The notes beneath the pieces were generated by a model. The model saw nothing but the letters and a program-made list of their open reading frames with translations. It ran no database searches and had not been told where the DNA came from. From Tistrella mobilis (GTDB lineage Bacteria; Pseudomonadota; Alphaproteobacteria; Tistrellales; Tistrellaceae), in NCBI RefSeq assembly GCF_039634785.1, contig NZ_JBBIAB010000002.1, positions 248,001 to 312,000 of the forward strand: a DNA stretch of 64,000 nucleotides. Direction: 5' to 3'. Every line of letters starts with the position of its first letter. The stretch's first letter is position 1. Below, in pieces: positions 34,601 through 43,972 of the stretch. The position numbers were made by a program, and so were the translations under genes.

Positions 34601-35976
34601 TGGACGGGCGAGGCGGGCGCGCGGGCGGGCGGCGGCGGTGCCTCTTCCAGCACGACATGGGCATTGGTGCCGCCGACACCGAAGCTCGACACCCCGGCAT
34701 AGCGCGGCGCCCGGCCACGCGGCCAGGGGATCGGCTGCGGCACCAGCCGGAAGGGCCGGCGGTCGAGATCGAGCGCCGGGTTGGGACGGGTGGTGTGGGG
34801 GGTGGCCGGGATCAGCCCGCGATCCAGCACCAGCGCGGTCTTGATCAGCCCGGCCAGCCCCGCGACCGTGTCCATATGGCCGAGATTGCCCTTGAGCGCG
34901 CCGACCGGCACCAGCCCCGGCGCCAGCGCCTGCGGCTCGGCGGCGGCTGCATGCCAGGCCTGATCGAGGGCGGCGATTTCGATCGGATCGCCCAGCCGGG
35001 TGGCGGTGCCATGGGCCTCGATATAGCCGATATCGGCCGGATCGACATCCGCGACCGCCAGGGCCTCGGCGATCACCGCGGCCTGGCCGTCGACGCCGGG
35101 GGCTGCGAAGCCGACCCGGGTGGCGCCGTCATTGTTGACCGCGCTGCCGCGGATCACCGCGATGATCCGATCGCCGGCCGCCACGGCATCATCCAGCCGG
35201 CGCAGCATCACCGCTGCAACGGCGCTGGCGAAAATCGTACCGTCGCCGGCCGCGTCGAAGGGCCGGCACAGGCCGTCGGGCGAGCGGATGCCGCCTTCGG
35301 TATAGAGATAGCCGAGCCGGTTGGGAATCAGTACCGTGCAGGCGCCGACCAGAGCGCGGTCGCAATCGCGGGCCAGCAGGCTCTGGCAGGCGAGATGGGT
35401 GGCGACCAGCGACGAGGAACAGGCGGTCTGCACGGTGATCGCCGGGCCGTTCAGGCCGAATTCATAGGCGATGCGGGTGGCGGCGTAATCCTTGTCGTTG
35501 GCGATCACCACCTCGACCGGATCGATGCTGCCGTCATGGACCCGCGGCATGACATTGGCGATCAGATAGCCTGAAATGTTGACGCTGGCGAAGACACCGG
35601 TGCGCAGGCCGTCGCGGTCGCCGGGGATGAGCGCGGCATCCTCGAACGCCGCCCAGGCCGTTTCCAGCAGCAGGCGCTGCTGCGGGTCCATGAAGGCCGC
35701 CTCACGCGGGGGCATCCGGAAGAAGCCGGCGTCGAAGCAATCGGGATCGTCCAGCCCCGACATCACCGGCACATAGCCCGGGCGGTCGTGAATGCGGGCA
35801 TGGATCGAGCGGGCGAGGATGTCCGCCGGTACCGGTTTCATCGCCGTGCCGCCGGCTTCGAGCAGACGCCACAGCGCATCGATATCGCCGGCCGCAGGGA
35901 AGCGGCCGGCCATGCCGATGATCGCGATCGCTTCGGTGGGGCCACCGGTCTCGGTGATGTCGATCCTGTCGGTCAT
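31627..35976 (-). CDS. PKS module KS-AT-ACP with C-terminal decayed epimerization domain
   Basis: 1449 residues. The ketosynthase (about 15-435) has active-site Cys in QTACSSSL and both His (EAHGTATRLGD, GNLGHMDTVAG). The acyltransferase (about 530-820) has GHSIG and RAFHTALM, near the HAFH motif of malonyl-specific enzymes. The carrier (ELGGNSIM) is near 970. The last 410 residues match an NRPS epimerization domain: DLSRAVGPFATSV, SYLGPVDAA and FTPSDFASAGL are its late motifs. Where HHxxxDG should be, it reads VDAAIADAAS, so it is probably not catalytic. There is no KR, DH or ER. ATG 35976 overlaps the upstream stop as ATGA. Confidence 0.88.
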   Translation of the reverse strand: MTDRIDITETGGPTEAIAIIGMAGRFPAAGDIDALWRLLEAGGTAMKPVPADILARSIHARIHDRPGYVPVMSGLDDPDCFDAGFFRMPPREAAFMDPQQRLLLETAWAAFEDAALIPGDRDGLRTGVFASVNISGYLIANVMPRVHDGSIDPVEVVIANDKDYAATRIAYEFGLNGPAITVQTACSSSLVATHLACQSLLARDCDRALVGACTVLIPNRLGYLYTEGGIRSPDGLCRPFDAAGDGTIFASAVAAVMLRRLDDAVAAGDRIIAVIRGSAVNNDGATRVGFAAPGVDGQAAVIAEALAVADVDPADIGYIEAHGTATRLGDPIEIAALDQAWHAAAAEPQALAPGLVPVGALKGNLGHMDTVAGLAGLIKTALVLDRGLIPATPHTTRPNPALDLDRRPFRLVPQPIPWPRGRAPRYAGVSSFGVGGTNAHVVLEEAPPPPARAPASPVQLLTVSGTDARAADAAVARLGAWLAGRPELPLADAAWTLRHGRRAFGHRRALVARDRAAAADALTAGRVMAGTAAAGGPVALILPGQGSQYPGLMRGLLATDPEADRIFRPLARAVHDAGGPDLVALIAGGDAPTLADTRNTQPLLVAVELTLARLLEARGLGFDRVTGHSIGELAAAALAGIFTDADACRLAVARGRAMAATPEGAMLHLAAPEAQAQALIETARRGLPPQAILDIAVINAPDAVVAGGSPAAIAALETAARAAGIDTTRLRTSRAFHTALMEPALDAMAAAVAATPRRAPVRQLISSVDGRPLDAARATDPGWWAGQIRRPVRFAAALAALGDASLLVEAGPPSGAAAFAAAVGAAPVVTLLPAARAAAGDPLADRTALLEAAARLWVAGHDIALDPAEDTAGPRPVSLPGYPFARIRHWLPSPEDAAIAALEAGETGVAPEMPAPASAPAAVPAQPRPDLASAWAAPEGPVETALAAIWSELLYIAPIGRDDDFVELGGNSIMVLRMVRLAAEAGLALTAKSVFEARTIAGLARVVQPIGSADETPVDGPVTATPGLAAWARRAETGATETDGTLHLRRLDLARPVDHATLITAMTGLARHHPMLRLTRRDGAPVITADPPPGAQLVTGPVADDIAAMAGAARAAAGPVLLATTPRPGRLWLAVDAAIADAASADLLAADLDRLLDQPATRLPPAGPGFPAWAAAAVPAARQDTALRAALDSLAATTGPVPIPVRPIPVQPAPIGPQAVADLSLDPEISASLAGAAAQAYRTTTEELVWAAAASVLAGDLLWVASAGREAAIDLSRAVGPFATSVAVAVPAEVAAAPDSAIPAAKEALRSARARLGFMDLLDDLPPRLSPAGRYCDPRLSYLGPVDAAPPGRVVTAIAAELVRDPAARRGHALELLAWSSGGRLHLRLAATDRDAVALDALGRQILDRLADLVAHCLDPAAGRFTPSDFASAGLDQSGLDDLLASLAE

Positions 35977-38900
35977 CGGGGGGCTCCGCGGCGGAGGGTG
36001 GGGCGCAGCCGGACCGCACGCCGGGCGCGGGCGCGGGCCATGGCCTCGCCGGTCGCGGCATCGGCCCCGGCTTCGCTGCGGTCCAGCCCGGCGGCAAGCG
36101 CACGGATGTTCGGGTGCCGGAAAAGGGTGACCAGCGGCAGATCCCGGCCGGTCTCGCGGGCAATGCGCGCCTGAACCTCGGCCAGCAGCAGCGAATTGCC
36201 ACCCAGGCCGAAGAAGTTGTCGTCGATGCCGACCTCGTCGAGGCCCAGCACCGCGCGCCAGATCGCCGCCAGACGTTTTTCGGTCGTGGACCCCGCCTCG
36301 ACCAGCCGGCCGGTGGCGGCATGGGCGCGGGCGGTGGGGGGCGGCAGTCGGCGCCGGTCGATCTTGCCGGTGGCCGTGCGGGGCCAGGCATCCAGCAGCA
36401 CCACCACATCGGGCACCATGGCCGGCGGCAGCGTGCGTGCCAGATGGTCGCGCAGCGCCAGCTTCAGATCGGCGGCATCGGCCAGCCGTTCGGGATGGCT
36501 GGCGAGACCGTCGAGGGCGGGCGACGCCTCCGGCCGGATCGCTGCATGAGCGACCGGCGGGAGGTCGTCGTCCCGGCGGCCGTCGCCGGCGGCGCGCCGG
36601 AACATGGCGGTGAAGCGGGTGCCGTCCGCCCCCTCGCCATGATCGAGCTGCAGATCCAGCCGCCAGCCATGGCGGGCGGCCAGATCGTGCAGGGTTTCGG
36701 GATCGGTGCCGCCATCTGCATCCGGCAGGGCGCCGAGGGCGGCCGCGACCGCCTGCCGCCAGCGGGCGGCATCGGCCGGCAGGCTGGCCGGGTCGCGGGT
36801 GGGATCGACCAGATCATGGGCGATCCGGCCGGCGGCAAGCCGGCGATGGGGGATGCCGGTCACGATCAGCCTGTCCGCACCGGCCCCTCGGACCAGGGCG
36901 GTTTCAAGCGCATCAAGCCCCGCCCAGGCAATGGCACCGCCCTCCGGCGCCACAGTCGCGGCGGCATTCAGATGGATGACAGCATCGTAGCGATGGGCAG
37001 TGAGTTCGTTGTCGGCCCGGCCCCGGCGGGGCAGGGTCGCCACCGCCGAGGCCGGCCAGTGGCGGCCGGCCAGAACCGGCACCGCCCGCGGGTGCAGCAC
37101 CAGTTCGGGCTCGGCGGCGATCCGGGCGGTGACCCGGTCGCGCAGGGCGGGACCATCAAGCCGGTCCTCCGCCCGGTGGCGCAGGACATCGGCATGGAAG
37201 GCCGGCAGCCCCGCCAGATTGCGCAGATCGCCGAGCAGGATCCGGGCATCGGGGGCGAGCACGGGGGCGAGGGCGGCCAGAACCCGGTCGAGATGGGCGA
37301 TCGAGGGCAGGTACTGCACGACCGAGTTCAGCACCACCACGTCGAAGCCGTCCGGCGGCACGGCATCCGCCGGCAGGGGATCGGCGGCCTCTGCCTCGAT
37401 CAGGCGCAGATGGGTGAGGTCGGGCCGGCTGCCGGCCAGGCCGCGCAGCAGATCCAGCGCCGGGCGGCTGACATCGGTGCCGACATAGCAGGGCACGTCC
37501 GGCGCCAGCCGTGCGGCCAGGAAGCCCTGGCCGACGCCGATCTCCAGCACCCGCGCGGGGTTGAGCGCGCGGATGCGGGCGACCGTCGCCGCCACCCATT
37601 CTTCCATGTCGGCCGCCGGGATCGGCCGGCCGTCATAGCTGCTCTCCCAGATCCGGTAATCGTCGAGCACCGCCGTGCCGGCATCGCGTACCGCGCCATA
37701 GAGGTCGTCATAGACCTGGCGCCAGCGGTCGACCGCGCGGCCGGTGGTATCGGGATCGCCACCCTTGTCCGCCGGCACGACATAGGCGACCAGCCGCCGG
37801 TCGGGTGCGGCGGGCGTCGCGAGGTCGGGTGCGGCGGGGCCGGCATCGGCCTCGCGCCGCACCTCCACCGCGGCAACCAGCGCGTCGCGGACCCGCGGAT
37901 GATCGGCCAGCCGGGCTTCGATCTCGCCCGGTTCGATCCGCACGCCGCGGATCTTGATCTGCAGGTCGCGCCGGCCGCGATGGACCAGCTGGCCGTCGGG
38001 GCGCCGGCTGACCAGATCGCCGGTGGCGAGTTCCATGCCCCCGGGACCGCTCCGGAACACGCCGGCCGTGCGGGCGGCGTCGCCGTGATAGCCGAGCGCC
38101 AGCACCCGGCCCGAGAGGTGCAGTTCGCCCACCATGCCCGGCGGGACCGGCTGACCTTCAGGATCGAGGATCCGGGCGATGCAGCCGGGCAGCGGCAGGC
38201 CGATGGGGATGTCGGTCTCGTCGGAGGCCGGGTCGATCCGGGCCACGGTCGCATCGGCGGTGACTTCGCTCGACCCGTAAAGGTTGAGTATAATTGTGCC
38301 GTCAGCAAGTTTTGGATGCAGGCGTCGGAGCAGGGGCCGGTCGAGCGGCTCGCCGCTGACATGCAGCACCCGGAGCGGCCAGGGGGGTGCTCCATGGCCG
38401 GCCCCCCCATGGCCGGCGACGTCGTCGGCATCGATCATGGCCGCCAGCACCGAGGGGGTGATCACCAGCCGGGTGACCCCGTGCCGGCGGATCAGCGCGC
38501 ACAGCGCTGCCGGATCCCGGGCCTCGTCCGGCGCCGGAACCAGGGCGGGAAAGCCGCCGAGCAGCGGGTGCAGCACCTCGGCCAGGCTGTCGACGAAGGC
38601 GGGTGACGTCTTGAGACAGGCGAGATCGCCAGGGGTGGCGGGCAGTTCCGTGATCGCCCAGATCAGGCGGTTGAGCAGGGCGCCGCGTGCCAGTGCCACC
38701 GCCTTGGGCCGGCCGGTGGAGCCGGAGGTGTGGATCAGCACGGCCGGTGCATCCGGATGGGGGGCGGCCGGCGTGCCACCCCGAACCGGCGGCAGGTCCG
38801 CCGGATCGAGATGGATGAGGCCCGGTAGTTCCGCCGCGATCGCAGCCGGCGCCACCACGGCGCGGATGCCGGTTTCGGCCGCGATGTCGCGCACCGAGAG

Positions 38901-40667
38901 CGGCGGGCGGCGCGGGTCGAGCGGCGCCCCCACCACCCCGGCGCGGAGGCAGCCGAGCAGGGCGCCCAGATAGTCGCGGCCGGGATCGCGCATCAGAGCC
39001 ACGACCTCGCCCGCAGTGATCCCCGCCCGGCCGAGGGCCGCTTCCCAGCGCGCGGCATCCTCGCGCAGCATGGCGGCGCTGACCGTACCATCGGCGCCGG
39101 TCAGCGCCGGGGCATCGCCGCGGGCGGCAAGGGCGGCATCGAGCCGGGCGAAGAGATCGTCTTCGGCGGTCTCGCCCGCCAGCGCCGGGCCGCCATCGAG
39201 GGTGGCGGCCGCCCCGGCTTCGGCCGGATCGGCGAGGGGCAGGCGCGCGAGCGGGGCCGCCGGATCGGCAAGCCCCGCCTCCAGCAGCCGGGTCACCGCC
39301 GCGCCGATCCGCTGCACCGTGGTTTCGCGGAACAGATCGGTCGAATAGATCACATGGCACCAGATCCCGTCAGCCTCGGGCCAGGCCAGGATTTCGAGGT
39401 CCATATGGGTCGCGGCCGCCGGCACCGGCAGCGGGGTGAGCCGGAGCGGGCCGTCATCCGCCCGGTCGAGCGGTGCATTCTGGAAGGTGAAGGCGACCTG
39501 ATAGAGGGGGTTGCGGTCCAGGTCGCGTTCGGGGGCCAGGGCCTCGACCAGCTTCTGGAACGGCACCGCCTGATGGTCGAGGGCCTGAAGCACCTCGTCG
39601 CGCATTGCGGCGACCTGGCCGGCAAAATCGCCTGCGGCGGCGAGATCGGCACGGATCATCAGGTTGTTGACGAAGAAGCCGATCAGGTCTTCGGCCTCGG
39701 GCCGTGTGCGGCCGGCGACCGAGGCGCCGATCACGAAGCGGTCCAGCCCCTCGATCCGACCGAGGGCCGCGGTGACGGCGGCCAGCAGCACCATGTTCAG
39801 ACTGGCGCCGCAGGCGCGGCCGAAACGGTCGGCCGCGGCGGCGAGAGCGGCGGGGATACGGAAGCCGGTGGCCGCCCCGGCGAAGCTCTGTTCGGCCGGG
39901 CGCGGCCGGTCGCCACGGGGCGAGAGCGGCGGCAGATCGGCCAGCCGGTCGCGCCACCAGCCGGTTTCGGCATCTAGCCGGTCGTCCGGCAGGGCCTGGG
40001 CGGCGGCCACGGCCGCATAGCGGGCGACCGGCGTGAAGGCGGGGGCGGTGCCGCGGCTGCGGGCATCGAGAGCCGTGGCGAGATCGCGGTTGAAGATGCC
40101 GATCGACCAGCCGTCGAAGGCGATGTGATGGAAGCCGTAGACCAGGACGTGATCATCCGGGCCGCGGCGCAGCAGCCGGGCGCGCATCACCGGACCGTTC
40201 GCGAGATCGAAGGGGGTGGCGGCCTCGGCTGCGATCGCGGCCCCGATGCGGGCCTCGGCCTCTGTACCCGCCGCCGTCAGATCCTCTACCGGCAGCCGGA
40301 AGGCGGCGGGCGGCAGGATGCGCTGGCAGCCCGAAGCGCGCGGGAAGCCGGAATCGCGCGGGAATATGGTGCGCAGCGGCTCGTGGCGGGCGATGACGTC
40401 GCCGATCGCGGCTTCGAGCGCGGCCGGATCGAGCGGCCCCCGGATGCCGAGCGCGAAAGGCAGGTTGTAGGAGGCGCTGTCGGGCGCCAGCCGGTCCATG
40501 AACCACAACCGCTCCTGCGCTGCCGAAAGCGGTGGCGAAACCGGGTCGACCTCGGGCAGACCGGCGGCGGGGCCACCGCCGCCGGCCAGCCGGGCCAGCT
40601 CTTCCACCGGCAGGGCGGCGAGCCGCTGCTTCAGCATGTGCAGGGGCGCAGGGGAGAGCATGGTCAT
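35973..40667 (-). CDS. NRPS, C-A(beta-alanine-like)-NMT-PCP
   Basis: 1564 residues. The condensation domain (about 35-470) has HHIAFDG and PLYQVAFTFQN. The A domain carries A3 HTSGSTGRPKA near 647. Its specificity residues read V-D-A-V-H-S-L-A-D-K by eye, the same as in the last synthetase. The Val235/Asp236 shift is the known mark of beta-amino-acid A domains. The N-methyltransferase insert lies at about 975-1235 (VLEIGVGQGFLA, LNSVVQYLPS). The carrier (LGGNSLL) is near 1489, and a short Arg-rich tail follows. ATG 40667 overlaps the upstream stop (ATGA). A longer frame to 41486 is spurious. Strong similarity to the last synthetase indicates module duplication. Confidence 0.88.
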   Translation of the reverse strand: MTMLSPAPLHMLKQRLAALPVEELARLAGGGGPAAGLPEVDPVSPPLSAAQERLWFMDRLAPDSASYNLPFALGIRGPLDPAALEAAIGDVIARHEPLRTIFPRDSGFPRASGCQRILPPAAFRLPVEDLTAAGTEAEARIGAAIAAEAATPFDLANGPVMRARLLRRGPDDHVLVYGFHHIAFDGWSIGIFNRDLATALDARSRGTAPAFTPVARYAAVAAAQALPDDRLDAETGWWRDRLADLPPLSPRGDRPRPAEQSFAGAATGFRIPAALAAAADRFGRACGASLNMVLLAAVTAALGRIEGLDRFVIGASVAGRTRPEAEDLIGFFVNNLMIRADLAAAGDFAGQVAAMRDEVLQALDHQAVPFQKLVEALAPERDLDRNPLYQVAFTFQNAPLDRADDGPLRLTPLPVPAAATHMDLEILAWPEADGIWCHVIYSTDLFRETTVQRIGAAVTRLLEAGLADPAAPLARLPLADPAEAGAAATLDGGPALAGETAEDDLFARLDAALAARGDAPALTGADGTVSAAMLREDAARWEAALGRAGITAGEVVALMRDPGRDYLGALLGCLRAGVVGAPLDPRRPPLSVRDIAAETGIRAVVAPAAIAAELPGLIHLDPADLPPVRGGTPAAPHPDAPAVLIHTSGSTGRPKAVALARGALLNRLIWAITELPATPGDLACLKTSPAFVDSLAEVLHPLLGGFPALVPAPDEARDPAALCALIRRHGVTRLVITPSVLAAMIDADDVAGHGGAGHGAPPWPLRVLHVSGEPLDRPLLRRLHPKLADGTIILNLYGSSEVTADATVARIDPASDETDIPIGLPLPGCIARILDPEGQPVPPGMVGELHLSGRVLALGYHGDAARTAGVFRSGPGGMELATGDLVSRRPDGQLVHRGRRDLQIKIRGVRIEPGEIEARLADHPRVRDALVAAVEVRREADAGPAAPDLATPAAPDRRLVAYVVPADKGGDPDTTGRAVDRWRQVYDDLYGAVRDAGTAVLDDYRIWESSYDGRPIPAADMEEWVAATVARIRALNPARVLEIGVGQGFLAARLAPDVPCYVGTDVSRPALDLLRGLAGSRPDLTHLRLIEAEAADPLPADAVPPDGFDVVVLNSVVQYLPSIAHLDRVLAALAPVLAPDARILLGDLRNLAGLPAFHADVLRHRAEDRLDGPALRDRVTARIAAEPELVLHPRAVPVLAGRHWPASAVATLPRRGRADNELTAHRYDAVIHLNAAATVAPEGGAIAWAGLDALETALVRGAGADRLIVTGIPHRRLAAGRIAHDLVDPTRDPASLPADAARWRQAVAAALGALPDADGGTDPETLHDLAARHGWRLDLQLDHGEGADGTRFTAMFRRAAGDGRRDDDLPPVAHAAIRPEASPALDGLASHPERLADAADLKLALRDHLARTLPPAMVPDVVVLLDAWPRTATGKIDRRRLPPPTARAHAATGRLVEAGSTTEKRLAAIWRAVLGLDEVGIDDNFFGLGGNSLLLAEVQARIARETGRDLPLVTLFRHPNIRALAAGLDRSEAGADAATGEAMARARARRAVRLRPTLRRGAPR

Positions 40668-43600
40668 GATGCGGGTCCTTCGGCGACGCGGCGGGCAAGT
40701 TCGGTCAACACGGCATCGGCGATGCCGGCGATGGTGGGGTCGGCGAAAACCGCCGCCAGCGAGGGCTTCACCCCGATCTGCGCCTCCAGCCGGAGCGCCA
40801 CCCGGGTGGCGGCCAGGCTGTCGGCGCCGAGGGTGAAGAGATTGGCCCCGGCATCGGCGACCGGGGTGCCGAGCGTCTGGGTCCAAAGGCCGGCGATCAG
40901 GGTTTCGAGCGGGGTTTCGGGTGCCCGGCCGGCCGTGGCGGCGGCTGTGGTGAGCGGTCCTGTGGTCAGTGCCTGGCGGTCGAGCTTGCCGTTGGCGGTG
41001 AGCGGCCAGTGATCCACCACCTCCCACAGCCGCGGGGTCAGCGGCCGGGGCAGGCGGCCGCGCAGGAAGGCATCGAGATCCGTCGGCACCGGGGCGCCGG
41101 CGCCGGGCGCGGGCAGGATCCAGGCGACCAGCACCTCGGCCGGGTCGTCGGGCCGCAGCCGGCGGGCGGCGACCGCAGCCTCGGCCACCGCAGGATGGGC
41201 GGTGATCGCCGCCTCGATCTCGGCCGGGTCGGCGCGGGTGCCGCCGATGTTCAGCTGGAAATCCACCCGGCCCAGGAATTCGATCCGGCCATCGGGCAGC
41301 CAGCGGCCGCGATCGCCGGTGCGGTAGAGCCGCATGCCCGTGACGGGGTGGGTGATGAAGCGCTCCGCCGTGCGGCCGGGATCGCCCAGATAGCCGTCGG
41401 CCAGGCAGACGCCGCCGCAATACATCTCCCCCGGCACCAGATCCGGGCGCTCGGCCAGGCGGTCGTCGAGGATATGGTAGCTGCAATTGGCGATCGGCCG
41501 GCCATAGGGCAGGCTGGGACCGGTGACCGGGCCGTCGGGCACGTCGTCCATGATGTTCCAGACCGTGGTCTCGGTCGGCCCGCCGATGGTCGTAACGGTG
41601 GCCCCCGGCGCCAGCGCCTTCAGCCGCGCGGGCAACCCGACCGGCACCCAGTCGCCGCCGAGCACGAAACGGCGGAGCGGCAGGGTCCCGCTTCCGGCCT
41701 CTGCATCATCTGCCAGCGCCTCGGCCAGGCGCGGCACGCTGTTCCAGATCGTGGCGCCCCCCTCGCGGATCCGCGCCTGCCAGCAGGCCGGATCGAGCGC
41801 GCCGTCCTCGTCGAGGCAGACGATGCCGCCACCGGCCGAGAGCGGCCCGAACAGGTCGTAGACCGAGAGGTCGTGATGGAGCGCGGTCACCGCCAGCGCC
41901 CGGTCATCCGGCCCGATACCGAAGCGGTCATTGGTCACCGCCACCATGTTGGCCAGCGCCCGATGCCCGACGACCACCCCCTTGGGCGTGCCGGTGGAGC
42001 CCGATGTGTAGATCACATAGGCCGCCGCATCCGGGCCGGGCATGTCGGCCGCGTCGAGTGGTGCTGCGCCGGGGCCGATGTCTTCGAGCGCGATCAGCGG
42101 CAGGCCACCGGCCGCTTCGCGCGTGGCCACCGCACCGGCATCGGCCAGCACGATCCGCGGCCGGGCATCGGCCAGGATGGTTGAAAGGCGTGCGGCCGGG
42201 CTGCCGCGATCGAGCGGCAGATACGCCGCACCTGCTGCCTGGATGCCCAGCACCGCCGCGACCTGATCCGGCCCGCGGGCGACCGACAGCGCCACCCGGT
42301 CACCGGCCACGACACCCGCGGCGACAAGCGCATCGGCGATCGCCCGGGCGCGGGCCGAGAGCGCGCCGGCGGTGACCGGCGCGCCGCTGCCGAAAATCAC
42401 CGGCCGGTCGGGGGCGGCCGCAAGGGCATCGGCGATCATCGCCGGGGCGGAGCGGTCGGGGACCGGCGCGGTGACGCCGTTGGCGGCGGCGCGCCGAGCC
42501 GCCTGGGTGGCCGGCAGGCGCACCGGTTCCGCCTCGGTCCAGGCGGCTTCGCCATCCGCCAGACGGTGGACCAGATCGGCGAAGGCCTGGAACATCCCGG
42601 CGATCATGCCCTCGGGAAACAGGGCTTCGACCGCATCCCAGTTGAACATCAGCCCGCCGTCCAGCTCGAAATACTGGGCGTCGAGCCAGACCTGCGGGGT
42701 GCTGGTCAGGCTCTGCTCAAGCCGGCCGAAGACCCGGAAGGCCTCTTCCAGCGCATCGGCTTCGGTCGTGACCCGGTCGGGCATGGTGGTGAAGACGATC
42801 GGCATGGCGCCGGCCGCCATCTCGCCGCGCAGCCGTCCAAGCTCACGCAGCTGGCGGACCCCGGAGACTGCCTGATGCTCCAGATCCGACCAGAGCCGCT
42901 GCTGCACCGCCTGGGCGCGGGAGAGGAGGTCATGGCCGCGATCGAGATCGATTTCGAGCAGGCTGAACGACGCGAATTCGCCGACCATGCGCGGGATGTC
43001 GGCATGCCAGTCCGGCCGGTTGAAGCGCGGCACGTTCAGGGTGAACTGCCGGCTGCCGGACCAGCGGGCCAGCACCTCGGCATAGGCGGTGGCCATGACC
43101 GCGGGCAGGCCCAGGCCGTGATCGCGGGCCAGGCGTTTCAGCCGGGCGGTGGCCAGCACGTCCAGCCGGTCGACATGGCGGCGGAAGCGTTGTGGGGCCG
43201 GCTGTGCGTCCGGCGCGCCGGTCTTCCGGGCCAGCGGCAGGGAGGGCGGGGGCGGCAGCGTCGCCAGGCGGTCGCGCCACCAGGCAAGCGCGCGGGCGAA
43301 GGCCGGGGTCTGTTCCGACAGAGCCAGGGCCGCCACATAGTCGCGGAAGCAGAGATCCAGCGGCTGAAGCCTGGCATCCGGGTCGCGATAGAGCGTTGCA
43401 AGCTCGCCGACCACCACCTGAAAGCTGCGGCCGTCGAAACACCACATGTCGAAGCGCAGGAACAGGCGGCCGACGCCCGGACAGGCCGGGTCGGTGCGCA
43501 CGAAGCGCAGTTCCGACTGCGGCCAGCGGTCGAGGGGCCGGACCTCGGCATGCAACCGCTGGCGGAGCTCATCGAGTTCGGCCTCGCGCGCGGCCGGCGC

Positions 43601-43972
43601 CAGGGCCGAGAGGTCCCCGATGATCACCGGCTGATGCGGGGCCGGATCGATCACCCGCTGGCGGCCTTCGGCATCGACCACCGCGCGCAGCATGTCGTGG
43701 CGGCGGATCAGCGCATTCCAGGCCCGTTCCAGCCGGTCCGGATCCAGGCGGTCGGTGGTGAATTCGACCAGCATCTGCATGGCGCCGCCGCCATCCAGAC
43801 CATCCTGACGGCCGGCCCAATAGGCATACTGCATGTCGGTCAGCGGGAAGGGCTGAAAGCGGCCGGCGGCATCATGGGTGATCCTGGGCGCCTGCCGGCG
43901 GCGCAGGGCGATCCGGCGGGCGATCGTGGCGCGGGCGGCGGTGCCGGCTGGTGGGGTCAGGGTCTCGGTCAT
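40664..43972 (-). CDS. NRPS, Cy-A(cysteine-like)-PCP
   Basis: 1102 residues. A heterocyclization domain (about 40-490) opens with FPLTDMQYAYWAGR and has the diagnostic DxxxxDxxS motif as DMWCFDGRS, so it should both condense and cyclize. The A domain follows (A3 YTSGSTGTPKG, A7 YRTGDRGRW). Its specificity residues read about D-L-Y-N-V-G-I-V-W-K, close to the cysteine pattern D-L-Y-N-L-S-L-I-W-K. Serine or threonine is less likely. The carrier (LGADSLAA) is near 1050. It would add a thiazoline ring. No oxidase domain is seen, so the ring should stay at the thiazoline level. Starts and stops overlap both neighbours by ATGA. Confidence 0.9.
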   Translation of the reverse strand: MTETLTPPAGTAARATIARRIALRRRQAPRITHDAAGRFQPFPLTDMQYAYWAGRQDGLDGGGAMQMLVEFTTDRLDPDRLERAWNALIRRHDMLRAVVDAEGRQRVIDPAPHQPVIIGDLSALAPAAREAELDELRQRLHAEVRPLDRWPQSELRFVRTDPACPGVGRLFLRFDMWCFDGRSFQVVVGELATLYRDPDARLQPLDLCFRDYVAALALSEQTPAFARALAWWRDRLATLPPPPSLPLARKTGAPDAQPAPQRFRRHVDRLDVLATARLKRLARDHGLGLPAVMATAYAEVLARWSGSRQFTLNVPRFNRPDWHADIPRMVGEFASFSLLEIDLDRGHDLLSRAQAVQQRLWSDLEHQAVSGVRQLRELGRLRGEMAAGAMPIVFTTMPDRVTTEADALEEAFRVFGRLEQSLTSTPQVWLDAQYFELDGGLMFNWDAVEALFPEGMIAGMFQAFADLVHRLADGEAAWTEAEPVRLPATQAARRAAANGVTAPVPDRSAPAMIADALAAAPDRPVIFGSGAPVTAGALSARARAIADALVAAGVVAGDRVALSVARGPDQVAAVLGIQAAGAAYLPLDRGSPAARLSTILADARPRIVLADAGAVATREAAGGLPLIALEDIGPGAAPLDAADMPGPDAAAYVIYTSGSTGTPKGVVVGHRALANMVAVTNDRFGIGPDDRALAVTALHHDLSVYDLFGPLSAGGGIVCLDEDGALDPACWQARIREGGATIWNSVPRLAEALADDAEAGSGTLPLRRFVLGGDWVPVGLPARLKALAPGATVTTIGGPTETTVWNIMDDVPDGPVTGPSLPYGRPIANCSYHILDDRLAERPDLVPGEMYCGGVCLADGYLGDPGRTAERFITHPVTGMRLYRTGDRGRWLPDGRIEFLGRVDFQLNIGGTRADPAEIEAAITAHPAVAEAAVAARRLRPDDPAEVLVAWILPAPGAGAPVPTDLDAFLRGRLPRPLTPRLWEVVDHWPLTANGKLDRQALTTGPLTTAAATAGRAPETPLETLIAGLWTQTLGTPVADAGANLFTLGADSLAATRVALRLEAQIGVKPSLAAVFADPTIAGIADAVLTELARRVAEGPAS

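Noticed and set aside
38280-38330. A promoter inside the sixth synthetase, from TATACT in the AT-rich patch on the minus strand
   Set aside because: There is no acceptable -35 at 16-18 bases, and the bases are explained as codons of the conserved A5 region.
40668-41486. N-terminal extension of the sixth synthetase to 41486
   Set aside because: It overlaps the end of the Cy-A-PCP gene, where the A and carrier motifs are clear. The extension is Arg/Pro-rich and ATG 40667 overlaps the upstream stop as in the other junctions.
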